This document shows positions 42,776-50,909 of a DNA stretch of 64,000 bases, in pieces. Made by a program: the position numbers and the translations under genes. Numbering within the stretch: the first letter of the stretch is position 1; every line of letters starts with the position of its first letter. Source of the stretch: DLKC01 sp002478885 (GTDB lineage Bacteria; Bacteroidota; Bacteroidia; Chitinophagales; Chitinophagaceae); contig JAXLUI010000001.1 of the NCBI GenBank assembly GCA_046329585.1, forward strand, positions 1,240,001-1,304,000, in the 5' to 3' direction. The notes under the pieces were generated by a model. That model saw only the letters and a list, made by a program, of their open reading frames with translations, did not search any database and had not been told where the DNA came from.

Positions 42776-43912
42776 ATGAATGTAACCATTACAGGGGCAG
42801 GCATTGCAGGACTCACGGTAGCCATAGCTTTGGAACGCATTGGCTTAAACCCGGTCATATTTGAAGCAGCACCCGTGATAAAACCACTAGGGGCGGGTAT
42901 TGTACTCGCAACAAATGCGATGAATGCCTTAAAAAAAGCGGGCATCGCAAACGACATCGTTGCGAAAGGCGAACTACTTACCATATTCAATATCCGCGAT
43001 TATAATGGCCGGCTCATTTCAAAAACAGACAGTGCCGCCCTGTCGGCAAAATATGGTATTGGCAACTATGCCATTCACCGTGCATCGCTTCATGAAGCAC
43101 TGCTTTCAAGACTTAAAACCAGCAACATTGAAAAGGGCAAACGTGCCATTTCCACAGAACAAAAAGACGGCAAAGTAATCGTTCAGTTCGAAGATGGTGG
43201 CACACATGAAACAGACCTGCTGATTGTTGCCGATGGCATTCATTCACCCATAAGAAAACAACTCATTCCCGCTGCTGTACCGCGCTATGCAGGATATACC
43301 TGCTGGCGTGCGGTAATACAAACTGCGGGTATAAAACTGACCGAATCAACCGAAACATGGGGCAGCCAGGGTAGATTCGGAATGGCTCAGTTGGCCAATA
43401 ATATGATCTACTGGTATGCATGCATCAATGCGCCACAACACGATGAGCGCATGAAAAATTTTAAAATCGATGACTTGCAACAGCATTTCGCAAATTTTCA
43501 TCAACCCATACCGCAACTACTCCAACAAACAAAAAACGAAGACCTTATTTGGGGAGACATTATCGACATAAAACCCATCGGCCAATATGCTTTCAACAAT
43601 ATTGTTTTGATAGGCGATGCGGCGCATGCCACAACACCAAACATGGGACAAGGTGCTTGCCAGGCTATTGAAGATGCCGTGGTGCTTGCAGATGAGCTGG
43701 AGAAAAACGGCGACAAAAAAATCGCACTCAAAAACTTTGAAAAAAGAAGGCTCGCAAGGACCCACTACATCACCAACACATCATGGACGCTTGGCAAAAT
43801 TGCCCAGCTCGAAAACAAGCCCCTTGGCGCACTAAGAAATTTCCTGCTCCGTACTTTGCCAGCATCAATAAATGAAAAACAGGTTAAGAAAGTGTACGAA
43901 ACAGGCTTTTAA
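42776..43912 (+). CDS. FAD-dependent aromatic/ketone monooxygenase
   Basis: This 378-residue class A flavoprotein has the Rossmann motif GAGIAGLTVAIALERIGL at 7-24, the DG motif LIVADGIHSPIRKQ near 152-165 and the GD motif VLIGDAAHATTPNMGQGACQ near 278-297. Such enzymes hydroxylate aromatic rings or act on larger molecules such as antibiotics (TetX-like) using NAD(P)H and O2. The substrate is unknown. It stands alone after the terminator. Confidence 0.88.
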   Translation: MNVTITGAGIAGLTVAIALERIGLNPVIFEAAPVIKPLGAGIVLATNAMNALKKAGIANDIVAKGELLTIFNIRDYNGRLISKTDSAALSAKYGIGNYAIHRASLHEALLSRLKTSNIEKGKRAISTEQKDGKVIVQFEDGGTHETDLLIVADGIHSPIRKQLIPAAVPRYAGYTCWRAVIQTAGIKLTESTETWGSQGRFGMAQLANNMIYWYACINAPQHDERMKNFKIDDLQQHFANFHQPIPQLLQQTKNEDLIWGDIIDIKPIGQYAFNNIVLIGDAAHATTPNMGQGACQAIEDAVVLADELEKNGDKKIALKNFEKRRLARTHYITNTSWTLGKIAQLENKPLGALRNFLLRTLPASINEKQVKKVYETGF

Positions 43913-43959
43913 AAATTATCTCTTGCTGCTGCAATCATTAATATTGGATCAAAGCAATA

Positions 43960-44102
43960 TAAAGGTACCCGGCTGCAGCCAATGCATTTAAGCTGCTGTT
44001 GCGTCGCACTCTTGTAACGCAAAACATGGCTGAGCAAAGAACCAACAGCAAAAGAGTGCGACGCAGGTAAAGCCGCCATTGATGTTACAGCCGGGCTCCC
44101 TT
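43960..44102. repeat. Interspersed GTACAAG repeat, inverted pair
   Basis: Left core 43999-44017 (minus, TTACAAGAGTGCGACGCAA), right core 44048-44066 (GCAAAAGAGTGCGACGCAG), 30 bp apart. Arms end GCAGCCGGGTACCTTT (left) and ACAGCCGGGCTCCC (right). The short spacing would give a compact, strong hairpin. Confidence 0.88.
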
Positions 44103-44151
44103 AACTACTTATTTTTTTCCGCTTCTGGGGGCACTGCCAAAGCCATTGGCG

Positions 44152-44173
44152 AATGCTAACACATAATAGCATT
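44152..44173. promoter_or_regulatory. Inverted repeat upstream of the LacI-family gene
   Basis: AATGCTA (44152-44158) and TAGCATT (44167-44173) form a perfect 7-bp inverted repeat with an 8-base spacer, about 60 bp before the GalR-type operator. It could be a regulator site; unlike the operator it has no central CG. Confidence 0.4.
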
Positions 44174-44234
44174 AATGAAAAAAATAAAAAAAATTCAGAA
44201 CATTTTAACAGTAATATTCAAATAGTGCTAAATT

Positions 44235-44250
44235 GTGCACACGATTGCAC
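44235..44250. promoter_or_regulatory. GalR/LacI-type operator at the regulator's own 5' end
   Basis: GTGCACACGATTGCAC agrees with the GalR-type pattern GTGnAAnCGnTTnCAC at all but one fixed position. It is the centre of a 7-bp perfect inverted repeat (TTGTGCA/TGCACAA, 44233-44252) with CG at the dyad, the hallmark of LacI-family operators. It lies just before the chosen TTG start of the LacI-family gene. Confidence 0.65.
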
Positions 44251-44255
44251 AAATA

Positions 44256-45284
44256 TTGACCAACAGAGTAACCATACACGATATTGCCCGGGAATTAAAT
44301 CTGACTGCTGCGACAGTTTCAAGAGCTTTAAATAACAATCCGCGCATAAGTACCGAAACAACGCAACTCGTTCAGGATAAGGCTGATCAGTTGCGTTACA
44401 GGCGCGATAAACTGGCTTCGTCATTGCGTTCCGGGCAGTCGCATACAATAGGGGTGATTATTCCGAGTGCCCAGATAAACTTTTTTGGTTCTGTTGTTCA
44501 TGGCATAGAAACTACGGCAAGTGAGAACGGTTACAGCATTATTTTGTACCAGTCAGAAGAAAAGACAGCGATAGAAAAAAAAGCAATAGACACATTTTTA
44601 AGTGCGAGGGTTGATGGTATACTTGCCTCTATTGCCAAGGAAACGGTCAATTTTTCGCACTATGCCGAATTAAAAAAACGCAATGTACCGCTGGTATTTT
44701 TCGACCGTATCAACGACGATATTGAAACACCATCTGTGATGATCGATGACTACAAGGGAGCGTTCATTGCAACGGAACATTTAATAAAAAAAGGGTACAA
44801 AAACATCGGGCACGTTTCAGGACCGCTTCATATAAAAACTTTCTCGGCACGGTTGAACGGCTACAAAGAGGCACTGAGGGCAAATGGTATTGACTTTGAT
44901 GAAGCGTTTGTTTACCAGGGCGATGTTTCTATAGAATCGGGCAAGAAGGCTGCCGACTATTATTTAAGCCTGGAAAGCCCGCCGGACGCAGCTTTTGCAG
45001 TTGAAGATTTTACTGCACTTGGATTGATAAAAGGTTTGAAGGAGCATAAAATAAAAATACCTGACGAGTTTGGCGTTGTGGGTTTTGCTAACGAGAGTTT
45101 TGACGAACATATTACCCCTTCTTTGTCATCAATTGATCAACAAACTGTAGAAATGGGTAAAGAAGCATTTAACTTATTGAAAAGTCTGATTAAAACCCGT
45201 AACTGTAATGTAATGCTTGACCATAACCACATTGTGCTTGAACCGATTTTGCTTTGCAGGGAATCATCAGCAGGCAAAAAATAA
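44256..45284 (+). CDS. LacI-family transcriptional regulator
   Basis: The protein has an N-terminal LacI helix-turn-helix (VTIHDIARELNLTAATVSRALNNNPRIS) and a periplasmic-binding-like ligand domain (GVIIPSAQINFFGSVVHGIE, DGILASIAKETVNF, FFDRINDDIETPSVMIDD, DEFGVVGFANE, HITPSLSSIDQQ). I start it at TTG 44256, giving 342 residues beginning MTNRVTIHDIA, the usual family N-terminus. A GTG at 44235 is in frame but lies inside the probable operator, so translation there would require transcribing through it. It should sense a sugar-like effector and likely controls itself and perhaps the SusCD locus that follows. Confidence 0.92.
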   Translation: MTNRVTIHDIARELNLTAATVSRALNNNPRISTETTQLVQDKADQLRYRRDKLASSLRSGQSHTIGVIIPSAQINFFGSVVHGIETTASENGYSIILYQSEEKTAIEKKAIDTFLSARVDGILASIAKETVNFSHYAELKKRNVPLVFFDRINDDIETPSVMIDDYKGAFIATEHLIKKGYKNIGHVSGPLHIKTFSARLNGYKEALRANGIDFDEAFVYQGDVSIESGKKAADYYLSLESPPDAAFAVEDFTALGLIKGLKEHKIKIPDEFGVVGFANESFDEHITPSLSSIDQQTVEMGKEAFNLLKSLIKTRNCNVMLDHNHIVLEPILLCRESSAGKK

Positions 45285-45425
45285 ATGATTGACGGCGGAA
45301 CAACAAATTATTAATAAACCAACAACATAACTATGATGATACAACTCAACTACGATGACAGCTAACGGCTTTCTTTGTTTCTTTTTCCTCCAATTTTATT
45401 TAATAACCACTCTAATTTGCCAATT

Positions 45426-48400
45426 ATGGGAAAATACAATCTCAGTTTCACAAAAACCAAAAGATGGGTGTTAAACGTAATGTTCATACTTTCTTTAACA
45501 AGTATTGTACAACTTTCACCCATAGATGCCGCAGCAAAGAAATATTATAGCCCGGCTGATAAAAAAGTTACTGGTAAAGTAACAGACGATAAAGGAGCGC
45601 CTTTATCAAACGTTTCCGTTATGGTAAAAGGTACCAAAAAAGGTGTTACTACTGACCTTAATGGTGTGTTCTCCATAACCGTTTCCGATGCGAATCCTGT
45701 CTTAATTATCTCTTACGTAGGTTACAAAAGCCAGGAGATTTCTGTAGCAAACCAAACCGACGTGAACATATCACTCACTGCAGGTTCAGAGCAACTGACC
45801 GATGTGGTGGTGGTTGGTTATGGTACGCAAAAGAAAGTAACAGTTACTGGTGCGGTAAGTGCCGTAAAAGGAGCTGAACTGGTTAAATCACCTGCCGTTG
45901 ACCTGACTAACTCACTTGCCGGCCGTATTCCGGGTCTGGTGGTAATTCAAACGAGCGGTGAACCAGGCTACGATGGTGCTACAGTGAATATTCGTGGCAC
46001 AAACACGCTTGGTAACAGCAGCCCCTTGATCGTTATTGATGGTATCCCCGACAGGGACGGTGGACTGGGTAGATTAAATCCAAAAGATATCGAATCTATC
46101 TCTGTGCTTAAAGACGCATCTGCAGCCATCTACGGTGCAAGAGCAGCCAATGGTGCAATTCTCGTTACTACCAAAAGAGGTGCAAGTGGCAAACCAAAGA
46201 TTTCATATGATTTTAACCAGGGTTTTGCACAGCCGGCAAGAGTCCCTGAAATGAGCAGCGCGCCTGAGTATGCAGCTATCATGAACGAGATTCCAATTTA
46301 CAAAAGCATTCCCGTGGGCGAATGGAATGCCGCATGGGCTGCTATTCAGCAAACCGGTAGCTACGATTCTCCTACAGATGGTGTTACTACTCTGAACGCG
46401 AACTACAGCCCGGATGCAGTACAGAAATATAAGGACGGCACCGACCCCTGGGGCTATCCAAATACCGACTGGTTTGGAGATGCATTCAAAACCTGGACTC
46501 CTCAAAGCCGTCATAACCTGTCACTGACAGGCGGTTCCGAAAACATACGGTACTACGCCTCATTGGGTTATGTAAGCCAGGATGCTTATTATAAGAATTC
46601 TGCAACCAAATACAAGCAGTATAATTTCAGGATGAACCTTACTGCTAAAGTAAACCAGTACATTTCCACCACACTGGGCGTTATGGCCCGCAGGGAAGAC
46701 AGAAATTTTCCAACAGAAAGTGCCGGTTCTATCTTCCGTATGTTGATGAGAGGTCGTCCGACAGAACCCGAAGTTTGGCCAAATGGCAAACCTGGTCCCG
46801 ACATCGAGAACGGTCAGAATCCATATGTGATCACTACTAACGCAACTGGTTACGTAAAAAACCCAACCGATTATTTACAGGCAAATGGCTCTGTTGACAT
46901 CACCAATCCATGGGTTAAAGGTCTTAAACTGACCCTCTCCGGTGCGGTTGACAAAAACAGCAGTACAAACAAAATGTGGCAAACACCCTGGATGCTGTAC
47001 TATTGGGATAGGATATCCTACGAAGACGATGGTGTTACACCAAAATTGGTAGGCGCTATCAGGTCTAACTTTACAGACCCAAGATTGACACAAAGCTATA
47101 GCTCTGTATTAAACACCAATCTTACTGCCCTTCTGAGCTACGACCACAAATTTGGAACTGCCCATACGCTTAACTTGTTGGCGGGTGTTACAAAAGAAAC
47201 ATTCAAAGGCGAAGGTTTCCAGGCTTACCGCAGGGAATATATTTCTCCGGCAATTGACCAGTTGTTTACAGGCGGACCTACCCAAACAGTTACTGGTAGT
47301 GCGTATAACAGGGCAAGATTAGGTTACTACGGCCGTGCCCAATACAACTACAAAGAAAAATATCTTGCAGAGTTTATCTGGAGATATGACGGCTCTTACA
47401 TATTCCCTGAAGATCATCGTTTTGGTTTCTTCCCCGGTCTGTTACTGGGTTGGAATATTACCAACGAAGATTGGTTCCATGTTGACAAGATCAATTACCT
47501 TAAACTCAGGGCATCTTACGGCCAGATGGGTAATGACCAGGTTTATTATAACGGGCAACTTCAGGAATATGCCTATCTCTCAGCTTATGGTTTTGGCAAT
47601 TACCCAATCAATTCAGCGTTGGCCACAACACTTTATGAGATTGTGTTGAATAACCCTGACTTTACCTGGGAAAGGGCAAACAACTATAACCTTGGTTTGG
47701 ACGCGACCTTGTTTAAAAATAAGCTCGATGTAACATTGGAATATTTCTTCAATAAGAGAGACCAGATCCTGATTCAGAAAACAGGTTCTACCCCTGCTTC
47801 TTCTGGTATAAGCAATCTGTTGCCTCCCGTTAACGGTGGAAGAGTTGATAACAGAGGTTTTGAGTTCAGCTTTGCTTACAATGGCAAATTCAGCAAGGAT
47901 CTGACTTTCAGAGCTGGTATCAATGGAGGCTATGCAAAAAACACCGTTGTTTATATGGATGAAGCACCAGGTGCTCCTGACTATCAAAAACAGGAAGGAC
48001 ACCCCATCGGCGCCTACCTCGCATATGAATCTACCGGTGCATTCAAAGACGAAGCAGATATAGCAAAGAATACCATCGACTACAGCGGCGTAACATCGCA
48101 ACTGATCCCTGGCGACATGAAGTTCAGAGATGTTAATGGTGATGGTAAGATCAATGCAGACGACGCTGTTCGTTTGGATAAGAGCATTACACCACCCTGG
48201 AACTTCGGTGCTACTTTCGAAATGCACTACAAAGGCTGGGATTTCAGCTTCCTCCTGCAAGGTGCTGCCGGTGCGGAAATTCGCATCCAGACAGAATCAG
48301 GCGACATAGGAAACTACCTTCAGTATGATTACGATCACAGGTGGACAATTGACAACCCAAGCGATCAATATCCAAGACTGGCAAGTCGTGGTGATACTTA

Positions 48401-48665
48401 CTTTACAGGTGGAAACTTCGGTTTCAACACATATTATCTCCGGAGCAAAGACTACATAAGACTTAAAAACATCGAAGTTGGCTACAACGTACCTTTAAAT
48501 TTCCTTAAAAAGTACAACATGAGCCAACTAAGATTCTTTGTTAACGGTTTAAATGTGTTTACAATAGACAAGAACAAAATATTCGATCCTGAAGCTACCG
48601 TACAAAGTGGCGTTTACTATCCTCAGGCTCGGGTGATTAATGGTGGTTTAACCTTAACATTCTAA
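45426..48665 (+). CDS. SusC/RagA-type TonB-dependent outer-membrane transporter
   Basis: From the ATG at 45426 the protein has 1079 residues. It carries a signal peptide (about 1-34), a CarboxypepD_reg-like N-terminal domain (KVTGKVTDDKGAPLSNVSVMV), a TonB box region, the plug (VVVVGYGTQKKVTVTGAVS, NSLAGRIPGLVV, NIRGTNTLGNSSPLIVIDGIPD, ISVLKDASAAIYGARAANG) and a beta-barrel ending in NGGLTLTF. It imports a large ligand with energy from TonB, together with the SusD-like lipoprotein whose gene starts 12 bp downstream. A TTG at 45375 extends the frame without a better signal peptide. Confidence 0.96.
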   Translation: MGKYNLSFTKTKRWVLNVMFILSLTSIVQLSPIDAAAKKYYSPADKKVTGKVTDDKGAPLSNVSVMVKGTKKGVTTDLNGVFSITVSDANPVLIISYVGYKSQEISVANQTDVNISLTAGSEQLTDVVVVGYGTQKKVTVTGAVSAVKGAELVKSPAVDLTNSLAGRIPGLVVIQTSGEPGYDGATVNIRGTNTLGNSSPLIVIDGIPDRDGGLGRLNPKDIESISVLKDASAAIYGARAANGAILVTTKRGASGKPKISYDFNQGFAQPARVPEMSSAPEYAAIMNEIPIYKSIPVGEWNAAWAAIQQTGSYDSPTDGVTTLNANYSPDAVQKYKDGTDPWGYPNTDWFGDAFKTWTPQSRHNLSLTGGSENIRYYASLGYVSQDAYYKNSATKYKQYNFRMNLTAKVNQYISTTLGVMARREDRNFPTESAGSIFRMLMRGRPTEPEVWPNGKPGPDIENGQNPYVITTNATGYVKNPTDYLQANGSVDITNPWVKGLKLTLSGAVDKNSSTNKMWQTPWMLYYWDRISYEDDGVTPKLVGAIRSNFTDPRLTQSYSSVLNTNLTALLSYDHKFGTAHTLNLLAGVTKETFKGEGFQAYRREYISPAIDQLFTGGPTQTVTGSAYNRARLGYYGRAQYNYKEKYLAEFIWRYDGSYIFPEDHRFGFFPGLLLGWNITNEDWFHVDKINYLKLRASYGQMGNDQVYYNGQLQEYAYLSAYGFGNYPINSALATTLYEIVLNNPDFTWERANNYNLGLDATLFKNKLDVTLEYFFNKRDQILIQKTGSTPASSGISNLLPPVNGGRVDNRGFEFSFAYNGKFSKDLTFRAGINGGYAKNTVVYMDEAPGAPDYQKQEGHPIGAYLAYESTGAFKDEADIAKNTIDYSGVTSQLIPGDMKFRDVNGDGKINADDAVRLDKSITPPWNFGATFEMHYKGWDFSFLLQGAAGAEIRIQTESGDIGNYLQYDYDHRWTIDNPSDQYPRLASRGDTYFTGGNFGFNTYYLRSKDYIRLKNIEVGYNVPLNFLKKYNMSQLRFFVNGLNVFTIDKNKIFDPEATVQSGVYYPQARVINGGLTLTF

Positions 48666-48677
48666 AATTACAGGCAT

Positions 48678-50558
48678 ATGAAAAAACAATTATTTCGTTT
48701 AAGTTGTCTGGGTTTAATCTTGTTACTGATTAATGCGTGTAACCAAGATTTCCTGAACACAAAGCCAGAAGACAGGGTTTCGAGCGACGCCACCTGGGGC
48801 GACGCGGCACTATCAGAGGCTTTTGTATTTAATGTGTATTCTTTCCTTGGCTATGGCGGATTTGAAGAACAGGCTTTGGCTGCTTACACAGATGAGGCCA
48901 TGTTCACCCATGCCGGACGGAATATCAACACATTTACAGAAGCTACCGAGACTCCGTCGAACCTTGCCTGGATGAGCCCTACTTACGAGTGGAGCAGGAT
49001 GTATTTTGCAATCCGCGAAGCAAATGTGGCAATCACAAATCTTCCTACTGCTACATTTAATAACGACGTATTCAGAGACCAACTGCTCGGTGAGGCTTAT
49101 TTTCTCAGGGCCTACTACTACCAGCAGTTAGTTCGCTTTTATGGTGGCGTGCCTATCATAGACAAGCCATACGAGTTGAACGAAGATTATACCATTGCAA
49201 GAAACACATATGAGGAATGTGTAAACTTCATGGTGGCGGATCTTGACAAAGCTGCTGAACTGCTTGACGGCAAAGGTATGGCTGCGGGCAGGGCTTCAAA
49301 ATTAGCTGCACTTGCATTAAAATCTCGCATCCTTTTGTATGCTGCGAGTGATTTGCATGACGCAACAAAAGCTAAAGCAAATTCCCCAACATTAAGTGGG
49401 TACGCAAACATAGAGTTGGTAGCTTACACTTCCGGTAGCCAGGCTGAAAGATGGAATGCAGCTAAAGCCGCAGCTAAAGCTGCGCTCGATGCGGGCCAGG
49501 GTTATAAACTCGACCTTACAGCTCCAGTTTCCGCGGAAGAAGGAACAAAGAACTATAACTCTATCGCAATGGGTGGCGGTAGCGCGGTGGGCGATGCAGC
49601 CGCTGAGACCGAACTCATTTTCCAGCGTACTGCTACTCCGCTGTACACAGCAGAAGATAACTGGCCGCTCGGTGGTTTGCACTATGGTATCAACAACGGT
49701 CCTAACGGTTATCATAACTGGGCCGGTAACACGCCAATTCAATTATTGGTTGACGACTACGAAATGATGGATGGTTCCAAATTTAATTGGAGTAATCCTG
49801 CACAAAAAGCACATCCTTATGTGGGCCGTGACCCACGCTTCTATGCAACCATCCTTTATGATGGTGCTGGCTGGAAACCAAGGCCGGCAGACGTGGCTGA
49901 CAGGGATCCTTCAAATCAGTTGCAATCCGGTTACTATTCAGACGGTGCAGGTGGTACCATCAATGGTATCGACACACGTGAGTCACCGGTTGAAAACTGG
50001 AACGGTAGCCGTACTCACTATTATACGAGGAAGTTCATCGATCCGGATCCGGCTTTAGCCGACAACCAGTCAAGTTCACAGGTTGTTCCATGGCCATTTA
50101 TCCGCTATACGGAAGTGGTGTTAAACTACATCGAAACATGCATAGCCACAGGTGATGAAGCAACAGCAAAAGCATGGCTGAATAAAATCAGGTTCCGCGC
50201 AGGTATGCCGGCAATCAACGATGCAGGCGACGCACTGCTTCAGCGCTACCGTAACGAACGCAGGATAGAACTGGTGTACGAAGAGCACCGCTATCACGAC
50301 GCAAGACGTTGGATGATACCAACTACCACTGTTGGCCGTGGCATTAAAGCAATAAAGGTTGAAGCTGCCGTTAAAGCAGGCAAGTCGGCGCTTGTTCCTT
50401 ACAGGCATGACGAAACTGTTTACGATTACACTTACACCGTGGTTGATAATACAGAAAACGAAACCCGTAAGTGGGATGACAAGATGTATTTCAGGCCAAT
50501 TGCAAGGGATGAGATAAACAAGAACGACAAGTTGATTCAGAATCCCGGCTACGAATAG
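48678..50558 (+). CDS. SusD/RagB-type nutrient-binding lipoprotein
   Basis: The 626-residue protein has a lipoprotein signal with lipobox LLINAC (Cys21), then NQDFLNTKPEDRVSSDATW typical of RagB/SusD, TPR-like helices (FRDQLLGEAYFLRAYYYQQLVRFYGGVP), and the C-terminal RNERRIELVYEEHRYHDARRWM. It caps the SusC transporter and binds its ligand at the cell surface. A bidirectional terminator 22 bp after its stop ends the SusCD unit. Confidence 0.96.
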   Translation: MKKQLFRLSCLGLILLLINACNQDFLNTKPEDRVSSDATWGDAALSEAFVFNVYSFLGYGGFEEQALAAYTDEAMFTHAGRNINTFTEATETPSNLAWMSPTYEWSRMYFAIREANVAITNLPTATFNNDVFRDQLLGEAYFLRAYYYQQLVRFYGGVPIIDKPYELNEDYTIARNTYEECVNFMVADLDKAAELLDGKGMAAGRASKLAALALKSRILLYAASDLHDATKAKANSPTLSGYANIELVAYTSGSQAERWNAAKAAAKAALDAGQGYKLDLTAPVSAEEGTKNYNSIAMGGGSAVGDAAAETELIFQRTATPLYTAEDNWPLGGLHYGINNGPNGYHNWAGNTPIQLLVDDYEMMDGSKFNWSNPAQKAHPYVGRDPRFYATILYDGAGWKPRPADVADRDPSNQLQSGYYSDGAGGTINGIDTRESPVENWNGSRTHYYTRKFIDPDPALADNQSSSQVVPWPFIRYTEVVLNYIETCIATGDEATAKAWLNKIRFRAGMPAINDAGDALLQRYRNERRIELVYEEHRYHDARRWMIPTTTVGRGIKAIKVEAAVKAGKSALVPYRHDETVYDYTYTVVDNTENETRKWDDKMYFRPIARDEINKNDKLIQNPGYE

Positions 50559-50580
50559 CAGATACTGTTTTTACATAAAA

Positions 50581-50611
50581 AAAATCTATCCTGAAAAGGG
50601 TAGATTTTTTT
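50581..50611. terminator. Terminator after the SusD-like gene
   Basis: AAAATCTATCC and GGGTAGATTTT form an 11-bp stem (one mismatch) around a 5-base loop, with A and T runs on both sides. It suggests the downstream VCBS-haloperoxidase genes are transcribed separately. Confidence 0.8.
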
Positions 50612-50647
50612 ATGTATTTATACCACACTATTGTTACTTTAGCAAGG

Positions 50648-50815
50648 TTATTTACCTGGCTGAAATTGTTGACCCGGCTGCATTCCAAAGATCATCGCCT
50701 GTTGTGCTTTAGTGCCGCCCCATCCGGCATTACTCCCTGCATCGTTCAGTCCGTTGTGAAGCAACTGTGAGACGTGAAAAGTCTACGCTTGCCATTTCAC
50801 TGTTGACGAAAAAAG
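50648..50815 (-). pseudogene. Decayed C-terminal gene remnant
   Basis: The minus strand encodes a sensible protein tail ending at the TAA at 50650-50648: LLHNGLNDAGSNAGWGGTK, then AQQAMIFGMQPGQQFQPGK. Just upstream in another frame lies VNSEMASVDFSRLTVASQ, so one frameshift would join the two. The frame is blocked by stops further upstream and there is no start codon. It is cut off by the interspersed repeat at 50823. I do not recognise the family. Confidence 0.5.
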
Positions 50816-50822
50816 GATATTA

Positions 50823-50881
50823 GTACAAGAGTGCGACGCAACGATGCTCCATTGAAAAACAAAAGCCGGGTACAAAAAAAT
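50823..50881 (+). repeat. Interspersed GTACAAG repeat, single arm
   Basis: Exact core at 50823-50841; arm CGATGCTCCATTGAAAAACA then AAAGCCGGGTACAAAAAA is close to consensus. It ends 29 bp before the VCBS gene and abuts the gene remnant. Confidence 0.9.
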
Positions 50882-50909
50882 TAACTGCTTATAACATTAT
50901 ATACTGTCA

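Noticed and set aside
43999..44066. Inverted repeat as ends of an insertion sequence
   Set aside because: The space between the cores is too short for a transposase and no target duplication was seen; the same pairs occur at many loci as stand-alone elements.
47613..48260. 215-codon minus-strand ORF inside the SusC gene
   Set aside because: A chance open frame opposite a long, certain gene.
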